A stretch of 32,187 nt of DNA. Source: Eubacterium sp. (GTDB lineage Bacteria > Bacillota > Clostridia > Lachnospirales > Lachnospiraceae). The notes under the pieces are model-generated. The model was not told where the DNA came from. It did not search any database and worked only from the letters and a program-made list of their open reading frames with translations. The translations under genes and the position numbers were made by a program. The stretch is taken from the NCBI GenBank assembly GCA_022776205.1, contig JALFIK010000114.1, forward strand, positions 1 to 32,187, given 5' to 3'. Shown one piece after another: positions 19,267 to 28,275 of this stretch. Each line of letters begins with the position of its first letter. Within the stretch, counting starts at the first letter, position 1.

Positions 19267-20820
19267 TTATAAATGCCTGTTCTGTCTGGAACAGGCTTTT
19301 TTTTCTTTTTTAATATGTTCCCGGAAAAATTGTATGGCAAAAAAGAAACAAAAATATGTCAGACCGCCCACGGCCAGAAAATAAAAGGAAGGCAGGGAAA
19401 AATGAAGAGAGAGTACCTCAAATAATTTTTTTGATAAAATTCCTCCACAGACAGCGGTGCATACCGGAAAGAGAAACGAGTTTTCCGGATAGAAGGAAAA
19501 AGGTACCAGACGATATATTTTGATCAGATTGAGGCACATCTGGAGACAGTATCCGGCAAGAAGACCGTAAAAATATCCCCGGATGCCGTAAACCGGAATG
19601 GCGGTGAGTATGAAAAAAATTCGTACGGCGATGCCTAATAAATTATGATACAAAGTCTGTTTTGTTTTGCCAAAACCATTTAAGATGCTTGAAGAGGCCT
19701 GGGTGACATACATAAAAGGACACAAAAGAGCGAAGGAATACACATATTCTCCTGCTTCCCTGCTGTGAAAGATCGTTTCTCCCAGGGAGTGCCCGTAAAT
19801 CAGAAAGGCAAAAGCAGAAAAAATACCGATGAGCAGACAATAATGAAGGCTTTGTTCAATGGTTTCCCTAAGCTGATGGATTTTCTTTTCTTTATGAGAA
19901 GAGGAAACAGCGGGCATAAGCATTACGGAAAGAGAATTTGTGACAGCTGCGGGAAAGAAGAGGAACGGAAGCGCCATTCCTGTAAGGGTGCCGTACATTT
20001 CCAGTGCCCGTGTGTGATCCCCGCAGAATATTTTTAACATAAAGGGAATGAGAATGGTTTCCACACTGCTTACTATGGTGAGACAAAAATGATTGAAGGC
20101 GACCGGAAGACTGAAGTCGAAAAATTCCCGGAGCATTTTATTTAAAGAAACAGGAGAGCAAAGGACTGCTCTCTTTTTTTTGCCCGAAAAAAACTCGTGA
20201 AAAAAATAGGCAGCAATGGTGTAGAGCGTGGAAAGAATTTCCCCGAGAACCATGCCCCAGGCGGCGATCCGTGCATCTGCAGACAGAGCAAAGAGAGTGA
20301 CAGACAGCAGATAAATACTCCCCACCCGGCTAAACTGTTCCACAATCTGGCTGATGGCAGGAACACCGGAGCGGTTTTTGCCGATATAATATCCATGAAT
20401 ACAGGATTTTACGGAAACAAAGGGCAGGGACAGGGCGGAAATTTTTAATGCCGGGGCAGCGGAAGCTTCTTTCAGAAGATGAATGCTGAAAAAATCGGCA
20501 CAGCTAAACAGAATCCCCGCAAGAATGACAGACAGGGAGAAGGAAATCAGACAAATACACCGAATAAACTTTTTCGTATTACTGTTTGGGCCGTGGGAAG
20601 AAAAACGGGAAATAAGATTTGCCGTTCCTGTCTCGAAACCGTGGCAGCACAGAGAAAAACAGAGCATGTAGACCGGAAAAATCAGCTGATAGATACCAAG
20701 TTCTTTGGCACCAATCAGGCCGGAAAGGAATATTCTGTTATAGAACCCAAGAATTCGGGAAAGAAAACCGGAAAGAGTCAGAATCAGCGTTCCGGTTAAA
20801 ATTGTTTTTTTGTATGACAT
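19267..20820 (-). CDS. Polysaccharide biosynthesis / SpoVB-like MATE-superfamily flippase
   Basis: Multi-TM; TLILTLSGFLSRILGFYNRIFLSGLIGAKELGIYQLIFPVYML; alternative GTG start at 20835. Confidence 0.85.
   Translation of the reverse strand: MSYKKTILTGTLILTLSGFLSRILGFYNRIFLSGLIGAKELGIYQLIFPVYMLCFSLCCHGFETGTANLISRFSSHGPNSNTKKFIRCICLISFSLSVILAGILFSCADFFSIHLLKEASAAPALKISALSLPFVSVKSCIHGYYIGKNRSGVPAISQIVEQFSRVGSIYLLSVTLFALSADARIAAWGMVLGEILSTLYTIAAYFFHEFFSGKKKRAVLCSPVSLNKMLREFFDFSLPVAFNHFCLTIVSSVETILIPFMLKIFCGDHTRALEMYGTLTGMALPFLFFPAAVTNSLSVMLMPAVSSSHKEKKIHQLRETIEQSLHYCLLIGIFSAFAFLIYGHSLGETIFHSREAGEYVYSFALLCPFMYVTQASSSILNGFGKTKQTLYHNLLGIAVRIFFILTAIPVYGIRGYFYGLLAGYCLQMCLNLIKIYRLVPFSFYPENSFLFPVCTAVCGGILSKKLFEVLSLHFSLPSFYFLAVGGLTYFCFFFAIQFFREHIKKEKKACSRQNRHL
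19275..19303 (+). terminator. Intrinsic terminator of rlmH, embedded in the 3' coding end of the convergent flippase gene
   Basis: GCCTGTTC tgtctg GAACAGGC followed by T run. Confidence 0.85.
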
Positions 20821-20904
20821 AGAAACACCGTGCACAAAGGGTCATTTGATTGTATGCGGGTAAAAAAAATAAATGTATCAGGAGCAGGAAAAAGGAGAAG
20901 AAAA

Positions 20905-22134
20905 ATGGAAGTCATTTATCTGGATAATGCGGCAACCACGCCAATCCGTCCGGAAGTAAAAGAGGCGATGGAACCGTATTTCAATGAAATGTATGAAAAC
21001 CCGTCAGGGGCATATCCGTCTGCCATCCGGTGCAGGGAGGAAATAGAAAAGGTCCGTGCCGTGATTGCAGGAACCATACATGCAAGGCCGGAAGAAATTT
21101 ATTTTACCTCAGGAGGAACGGAGTCGGATAACTGGGCAATCCGGGAAACGGCCCGGTTATTAAAAAAGAAGGGAAATCATATCATTACTTCCGCAATTGA
21201 GCATCATGCTGTTTTAAACACGTGCAGAGCACTGGAGAAGGAGGGCTTTTCCATCACTTATCTGGGGGTGGATGAAGAGGGGAAAATCAGATTGTCTGAG
21301 CTCGAGAGAGCAATCCGTCCGGAAACGATCCTGATTTCCATTATGTATGCAAATAATGAAGTTGGAACGATTCAGCCGGTAAACCGAATTGGGGAAATTG
21401 CACAAAAGTATGGGATTCTTTTTCATACAGACGGCGTTCAGGTATATGGTCATCTTCCTGTTGATGTAAGAAAGAGCCATATTTCCATGTTTAGTGCCAG
21501 TGGCCATAAGCTAAACGGACCCAAAGGAATCGGATTTCTATATGTAAGAAAAGAGATCCCTTTGTCCTCTCTGATTTACGGTGGAGGACAGGAGAAGGGG
21601 AAACGGGCCGGAACGGAGAATGTTCCCGGGATTATTGGCCTGGGAAAGGCGGCGGAGATTTCCTGTGCCATGCAGAAAGAAGAAGAAAAACGAATATGGG
21701 AACTGAGAGAACATCTCATTACCCGTCTTTTATCAGAGATACCCTACTGTCGCGTAAATGGGAGCAGAAAGAACCGGCTGCCCGGAAACTGTAATGTAAG
21801 TTTTCAGTTTCTCCGTGCCTCCTGTCTGCTTTGCCAACTGGGGAAAAAGGGAATTTGTGCTTCCGCCGCATCTGCCTGCAGTACAGGATCGGCAGAGCCT
21901 TCCCATGTGCTTACTGCCATGGGGCTTCCGAGGGAACTGGCCAACGGGACACTGCGGCTGACGCTCGGATATCAGAATACGATGGAAGAAATGGATCAGG
22001 TGGCAGATCAGATAAAAGAAATGGTGGAAACGTTACGAGGAAAATCCGGACAATACCATGAGTTCCGGGGAAAAAATCTCGGGGAAAAAATCTTTCCTGA
22101 AAAATGGTTGATTCCTGAGAAGGAAAAAGTATAA
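20905..22134 (+). CDS. Cysteine desulfurase (NifS/IscS family)
   Basis: YLDNAATTPIRPEV, TSGGTESDNWAI, SASGHKLNGPKGIGFLYVRK (PLP Lys), ICASAASACSTG catalytic Cys loop. Confidence 0.95.
   Translation: MEVIYLDNAATTPIRPEVKEAMEPYFNEMYENPSGAYPSAIRCREEIEKVRAVIAGTIHARPEEIYFTSGGTESDNWAIRETARLLKKKGNHIITSAIEHHAVLNTCRALEKEGFSITYLGVDEEGKIRLSELERAIRPETILISIMYANNEVGTIQPVNRIGEIAQKYGILFHTDGVQVYGHLPVDVRKSHISMFSASGHKLNGPKGIGFLYVRKEIPLSSLIYGGGQEKGKRAGTENVPGIIGLGKAAEISCAMQKEEEKRIWELREHLITRLLSEIPYCRVNGSRKNRLPGNCNVSFQFLRASCLLCQLGKKGICASAASACSTGSAEPSHVLTAMGLPRELANGTLRLTLGYQNTMEEMDQVADQIKEMVETLRGKSGQYHEFRGKNLGEKIFPEKWLIPEKEKV
22066..22093 (+). repeat. Tandem duplication of a 14-mer (CGGGGAAAAAATCT x2) near the 3' end of the cysteine desulfurase gene
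   Basis: Two perfect adjacent copies at 22066-22079 and 22080-22093. Confidence 0.95.
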
Positions 22135-22175
22135 TAATGGGAGAAGAAGAAAATTTACGAAGGAGGCAGGATATC

Positions 22176-22976
22176 ATGGAACTTACAATGCTTGGAACAG
22201 GCAATGCACTGGTAACAGAATGCTATAATACCTGTTTTGTTTTACAGGAAGAAAAGCAATATTTTTTGGTTGACGGAGGCGGAGGAAATGAGATTCTGCA
22301 CCGTCTGAAGATAGCCGATATCAACTGGAAGGAGATTCGTACGATTTTTGTAACCCATAAACATGTGGATCATCTCCTGGGAATCCTCTGGATGATCCGC
22401 ATGATTTGTCAGAAAATGAACAGGGGAGAGTACGAAGGGGATGCCACGATTTATGCCCATGAAGAAGTGGCAGATCTTCTCAAGGATATGGCAGAAAAAC
22501 TTTATGTGGAAAAAGAAACAAAATTTATCGGAAAGAGACTTCATATTTTGACAGTGGGAGACGGAGACGAGAAAGAGATTCTCGGCAGGAAGGTGACATT
22601 TTTCGATATCGGCTCCACAAAGGCAAAACAGTTCGGTTTTTCCATGGATCTTGGCGAGGGGAAAAAACTGACCTGCTGTGGGGACGAACCTTACAGAAAT
22701 TTAGAAGAAAAGTATGCGAAAGACAGTACCTGGCTTTTGCATGAGGCGTTCTGCCTTGAATCGGAAGCGGATATCTTTCATCCTTACGAAAAGCATCATT
22801 CCACTGTGAAAGATGCCTGCGAGCTGGCGGAAAAGCTGAATGTAAAAAATCTGCTTCTTTATCATACAGAGGATAAAAATATAAAAAACAGAAAGAAGCT
22901 ATATGAAGAGGAAGGTAAAAAATATTTTCACGGTAATTTATATGTACCGGATGATCTTGAGAAAATAAAAATATAA
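22176..22976 (+). CDS. Metallo-beta-lactamase fold hydrolase (RNase Z-like)
   Basis: MELTMLGTGNALVTECYNTCF, FVTHKHVDHLLGILW (HxHxDH); AGGAGG before ATG 22176. Confidence 0.9.
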   Translation: MELTMLGTGNALVTECYNTCFVLQEEKQYFLVDGGGGNEILHRLKIADINWKEIRTIFVTHKHVDHLLGILWMIRMICQKMNRGEYEGDATIYAHEEVADLLKDMAEKLYVEKETKFIGKRLHILTVGDGDEKEILGRKVTFFDIGSTKAKQFGFSMDLGEGKKLTCCGDEPYRNLEEKYAKDSTWLLHEAFCLESEADIFHPYEKHHSTVKDACELAEKLNVKNLLLYHTEDKNIKNRKKLYEEEGKKYFHGNLYVPDDLEKIKI

Positions 22977-23027
22977 AAAGAACGGGGTCATTATACATTA
23001 CATATTTGCAGAGCTCCCTGAAAATAT

Positions 23028-23077
23028 AAAAATCCCATCGCAGTTACCGGGCACAACCCGGACTGTGATGGGATTTA
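23028..23077 (-). terminator. Intrinsic terminator of the tRNA-Arg gene (probably also serving the convergent MBL gene)
   Basis: AAATCCCATC/GATGGGATTT with inner CAGT/ACTG and CCGGG/CCCGG pairing and T tract on the minus strand. Confidence 0.75.
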
Positions 23078-23085
23078 ACATTTAC

Positions 23086-23159
23086 CGAACCAGAAGGGAC
23101 TCGAACCCCCGACACACGGTTCCGGAAACCGTTGCTCTATCCAACTGAGCTACTGGTCC
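23086..23159 (-). tRNA. tRNA-Arg, anticodon CCG; CCA end not encoded
   Basis: Reverse complement folds by hand: GGACCAG acceptor / CTGGTTC, D-stem GCTC/GAGC, anticodon stem ACGGT-TTCCGGA-ACCGT, T-arm with TTCGAGT. Confidence 0.95.
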
Positions 23160-23179
23160 ATAAATAATGTCCGTCGTTT

Positions 23180-23208
23180 ATAATACTATATTTTTTGTTA
23201 GAATGCAA
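23180..23208 (-). promoter_or_regulatory. Promoter of tRNA-Arg
   Basis: On minus strand TTGCAT, 17 nt, TATTAT. Confidence 0.65.
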
Positions 23209-23269
23209 GAGATTTTTTGCGAGTCAAAAATATAAATCAATTGTTTTTCCAAAAATGTAAAAATTTCCA

Positions 23270-23298
23270 TGGACATACCGGATATGCTATGCTATAAT
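23270..23298 (+). promoter_or_regulatory. Promoter of the leader peptide / RlmH-like paralogue unit
   Basis: TGGACA (23270-23275), 17 nt spacer, TATAAT (23293-23298). Confidence 0.7.
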
Positions 23299-23322
23299 GC
23301 ACATACATATTAGGAGATGGCA

Positions 23323-23373
23323 ATGGGAATGACAGTGCCCCGGGAAGATCAGGGGCAGGATTGTGTAATATGA
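23323..23373 (+). CDS. Putative 16-aa leader peptide MGMTVPREDQGQDCVI, stop overlapping the RlmH-like start
   Basis: AGGAG at 23312-23316, ATG 23323, TGA 23371-23373 overlapping ATG 23370 (ATGA overlap). Confidence 0.5.
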   Translation: MGMTVPREDQGQDCVI

Positions 23374-23894
23374 AGTATGAAATATATATAGAAGAACCAA
23401 AGAAAATGCAGCCATTTTATAAAAAGGCCATTGCCGAGTATGAGAAACGACTTGGCCGGTATTGTAAAATCAGCTGCCATATTGTAAAAAAGGAGAAAGA
23501 CTGGGCGAAGTATTTAAATAATCAGACGGGAACTCAGAGTTTTCTGGTGATTCCCGGAGAGGCCCGGATGACTTCTGAGATATTAAGCGAGCAGATTGGA
23601 GAATGGGAGAAAACCGGGGAGAAAAAGATATTATTTTTTATACCCGCCCTGCAGGAAGGGCAGAATCGCCAAACCGGCACACCGGTGGCATCTTCTAACT
23701 GTGCGGGCGTGCATACCCCGGAAGATTATTTGACAGTAGAAGATGTTTCAATAAAAAAAATCAGAGACCGATATGATCTGATGCCTCTGATTCTTTCTGA
23801 TTTTGTAATGTCACCATCCATGACAGGCATGATTCTTTATGAGCAGATTTACCGGGGGTACCGGATTCTTCATCATCATCCCTATCATAAATAA
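23370..23894 (+). CDS. Divergent RlmH-like SPOUT protein: degenerate SAM-binding motifs, intact C-terminal tail
   Basis: N-term KKAIAEYEKRLGRYCKI and C-term MILYEQIYRGYRILHHHPYHK match RlmH; the GGSxGL position reads IPALQEGQ and the F/LPH position reads MSPS. Confidence 0.8.
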   Translation: MKYEIYIEEPKKMQPFYKKAIAEYEKRLGRYCKISCHIVKKEKDWAKYLNNQTGTQSFLVIPGEARMTSEILSEQIGEWEKTGEKKILFFIPALQEGQNRQTGTPVASSNCAGVHTPEDYLTVEDVSIKKIRDRYDLMPLILSDFVMSPSMTGMILYEQIYRGYRILHHHPYHK

Positions 23895-23909
23895 AGTAAT
23901 ATAGTCTGA

Positions 23910-24374
23910 TTATTTCTCTTCTTCAAACACCTCTTCCTCCACGGCAATGCCGACACCTCTGGGAGGAACAGCAGTGGAAAAGACAATCTGAGTCTGTGTA
24001 TTGCCAAATTTCTGCAGATGTCCGATAAAGGTGTCAAGTTCCATCGTGCTGGGAAATGCAACTTTGAGCATAATGGAATAGGCTCCTGTCACACAGTTAC
24101 ATTCCAAAACGTTTGGGCATTCCTTTACATATGGATAGAACTCATCTTTCTGCTTGGGATCCAGAGTGAGATTGATAAAAGCTGTAATGTGATATCCGAG
24201 AGCAACCGGGTCCACAGATGCATGATAGCCTGTGATGATACCAGCCTTCTCCATTCTTTCAATTCGGGTAGAGACAGCCGGGGAGGATAAAAATACTTTC
24301 TGAGCCAGATGTTTTAATGGATACCGTGCATTTTCCTGCAGCAGGGAAAGAATTTTTCTGTCAATTTTATCCAT
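23910..24374 (-). CDS. Lrp/AsnC family transcriptional regulator
   Basis: MDKIDRKILSLLQENARYPLKHLAQKVFLSSPAVSTRIERMEKAGIITGYHASVDP; start at 24374. Confidence 0.95.
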   Translation of the reverse strand: MDKIDRKILSLLQENARYPLKHLAQKVFLSSPAVSTRIERMEKAGIITGYHASVDPVALGYHITAFINLTLDPKQKDEFYPYVKECPNVLECNCVTGAYSIMLKVAFPSTMELDTFIGHLQKFGNTQTQIVFSTAVPPRGVGIAVEEEVFEEEK

Positions 24375-24423
24375 AATAGTTACCTCCAAGTTTAAATAAG
24401 TAAGCAGATGGTAATACTCCCCC

Positions 24424-24466
24424 TGCCCTGAATAACGATGGTTGGCAAAAGGAAGTATTCAGGGCA
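24424..24466. promoter_or_regulatory. 11-bp perfect inverted repeat upstream of the lrp-like gene
   Basis: TGCCCTGAATA (24424-24434) and TATTCAGGGCA (24456-24466), 21 nt apart. Confidence 0.75.
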
Positions 24467-24487
24467 ATGTATGATAATGCATGATCA
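24467..24487. promoter_or_regulatory. 21-bp element, inverted copy of 25999-26019; core is a near-palindrome TGATNATGCATNATCA
   Basis: ATGTATGATAATGCATGATCA, exact reverse complement of TGATCATGCATTATCATACAT at 25999-26019. Confidence 0.8.
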
Positions 24488-24552
24488 GGGGAGAGTTCTG
24501 TTGTATAAAAACAGAGCGTGCCGCCATTTTTCAAACAGTATGTCTGAAAAAA

Positions 24553-24588
24553 CAAAAAGGAGCATCCCATAAATGGAACACTCCTTTG
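24553..24588 (-). terminator. Intrinsic terminator downstream of gdhA
   Basis: Minus strand AAAGGAG...TCC atttat GGGA..CTCCTTTTTG. Confidence 0.7.
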
Positions 24589-24650
24589 CGTCGTAACTAT
24601 TATATACTAATCTGAAAATGATTTCAAGTATAAAATATAAATTCCCGAAA

Positions 24651-26186
<1,536 letters not shown>

Positions 26187-26286
26187 TTAAGGGAAAACGG
26201 ACATAAAATGATTGAAAAGGAAATAATAATTTCATTTTTTAAGAATGGGGAGATAAATAGAAATGTGAAAATATTGTGAAATAATT

Positions 26287-26302
26287 AATCTGTTCACAGA
26301 TT
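26287..26302. promoter_or_regulatory. Palindromic operator candidate upstream of the GldA/F/G-like operon
   Basis: AATCTGT-TC-ACAGATT, 7-bp perfect arms. Confidence 0.5.
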
Positions 26303-26358
26303 CATCGTAAATTAAGAATATGATGGAAAAAGTTCATTGAAACAGGAGGACTATTTTT

Positions 26359-27396
26359 ATGATAGAAGTGAAAAATTTAGTCAAGGACTATGGAAAACAC
26401 CATGCCGTAAAAGACATTAGTTTTTCCGTACCTGAGGGACAGATTGTTGGTCTGCTCGGGCCGAATGGTGCCGGAAAGTCCACGACGATGAATATCATCA
26501 CCGGATACATTTCTGCCACTTCCGGAGAGGTGAAGATCGGAGGATATGATATCTTTGAAGAACCGCTGATGGCAAAAAAATTGATCGGCTATCTGCCGGA
26601 AATTCCACCACTTTATGAGGATATGACGGTGGAGGAATATCTGAATTTTGTCTGTGATCTGAAGGGGATCCGCAAAAAAGAAGAAAAAAATTCTTCCATT
26701 CAGGAAGTGACGGAAGCGGTAAAAATTTCTGACATAAGAGGGAGACTGATAAAGAATTTATCCAAGGGCTACCGACAGAGAGTTGGACTTGCACAGGCTC
26801 TGATTGGAAATCCTCCGCTTCTTATTCTCGATGAGCCAACGGTCGGACTTGACCCGAATCAGATCATTGAGATTCGGTCTCTGATAAAAAGTCTCGGAAA
26901 AAAACATACGATTATTTTGAGCTCACACATTTTATCTGAGGTGAACGCGGTATGTGATTATGTTCTTATTATCGATAAAGGTTCCCTCGTGGCGGAAGAC
27001 ACTCCGGAAAACCTTTCGGAGCATTTTTCAAAAAATGACCGGATTTCCATGTCTGTGAAAGGGGAGAAAGAGGCAGTAGAAGAAGTTCTTCGGGCTTCCT
27101 CTCACATAAAGGAATACCGCATCACCGGTGAAAAAGAGGGAATTGTTGACGTGGAGGCACAGACTCCATCGGGAAAAGATGTGAGAGATGACCTCTTCTT
27201 TGAATTTGCGGAACAAAAACTGCCAATTATTAAAATGGAAAGAGAAAACCTTTCCTTAGAAGATGTATTCCTCAAACTGACCGGGCAGGATGCACAGACT
27301 GTAGAATCTGAAGCGGAAAAAGCAACAGAGAAGATCGAGAAGCAGAGACATTTTCATTTCAGGAAAAAGAAAAAGGAAAAAGGGGAGGAAGAATAA
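26359..27396 (+). CDS. ABC transporter ATP-binding protein (GldA/NatA-like), charged C-terminal tail
   Basis: GPNGAGKSTTMNIITGYI, LSKGYRQRVGLAQAL, DEPTVGLDPNQI. Confidence 0.95.
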   Translation: MIEVKNLVKDYGKHHAVKDISFSVPEGQIVGLLGPNGAGKSTTMNIITGYISATSGEVKIGGYDIFEEPLMAKKLIGYLPEIPPLYEDMTVEEYLNFVCDLKGIRKKEEKNSSIQEVTEAVKISDIRGRLIKNLSKGYRQRVGLAQALIGNPPLLILDEPTVGLDPNQIIEIRSLIKSLGKKHTIILSSHILSEVNAVCDYVLIIDKGSLVAEDTPENLSEHFSKNDRISMSVKGEKEAVEEVLRASSHIKEYRITGEKEGIVDVEAQTPSGKDVRDDLFFEFAEQKLPIIKMERENLSLEDVFLKLTGQDAQTVESEAEKATEKIEKQRHFHFRKKKKEKGEEE

Positions 27397-27397
27397 G

Positions 27398-28264
27398 ATG
27401 AAAGCCATTTATTTAAAAGAAATGAGATCCTATTTTCACTCGCTGGCAGCCTACCTTTATTTTGCTCTGTTTATTGCTGCATCCGGCGTGTATTTTTCTG
27501 TAATCTGCATGTCCTATGGATATACAGATTATTCACAGTACGTATTTTCAAACTGTACGATTCTGTATATAATTATTGTTCCGATTCTTACAATGCGATT
27601 GTTTGCAGAAGAAAAAAAACAGAGAACAGATCAGCTGCTATTAACCGCACCGGTCAGGACGAGCGGGATCGTGGCAGGGAAATATCTCGCATCCGTGACT
27701 CTCCTGGCCATGTCCATGGTTGTAAGTATTGTGGAAGCGGGAATTTTAAGCAGATTTGGCACGGTTAACTGGAAGACCGTTTTTACAGGATGCCTTGGAT
27801 ATTTTCTTCTGGGAGCCTGTCTGATGGCCGCGGGAATGTTTGTTTCTTCCCTGACAGATAACCAGATGATTTCTGCCGCTTTATCCTTTGCCGTGGTACT
27901 CTTTTGTATGCTCTTACCGAATATTTCAAATGTTGTGCCGGGAAGGGCAAGATATACGTATGTTGTCTGCGCTCTTGCGGTGATTTTTCTTGCATGGTTT
28001 TTTTATGATGAGACGAAAAATGTAAAAATTACAGCAGGCGTGGCAGTGATCGGTGTGGCAGTGATTGCCATTGTTAGCAAAGTGAAACCGGATATTTTTG
28101 ACAATGGACTGGCAAAGATCATAAACTGGTTTTCCGTAATGGACCGTTTCAATGATTTTTGCAGCGGCATATTAAATGCTTCTTCTATTGTATATTATCT
28201 GTCGTTTATTGCCGTTTTTCTTTTCCTTACCATACAGGGAATTGAAAAACGCAGATGGAATTAG
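27398..28264 (+). CDS. ABC-2 type permease (GldF-like)
   Basis: MKAIYLKEMRSYFHSLAAYLYFALFI...FAEEKKQRTDQLLLTAPV; multi-TM. Confidence 0.9.
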   Translation: MKAIYLKEMRSYFHSLAAYLYFALFIAASGVYFSVICMSYGYTDYSQYVFSNCTILYIIIVPILTMRLFAEEKKQRTDQLLLTAPVRTSGIVAGKYLASVTLLAMSMVVSIVEAGILSRFGTVNWKTVFTGCLGYFLLGACLMAAGMFVSSLTDNQMISAALSFAVVLFCMLLPNISNVVPGRARYTYVVCALAVIFLAWFFYDETKNVKITAGVAVIGVAVIAIVSKVKPDIFDNGLAKIINWFSVMDRFNDFCSGILNASSIVYYLSFIAVFLFLTIQGIEKRRWN

Positions 28265-28275
28265 GAGGGCATGAG

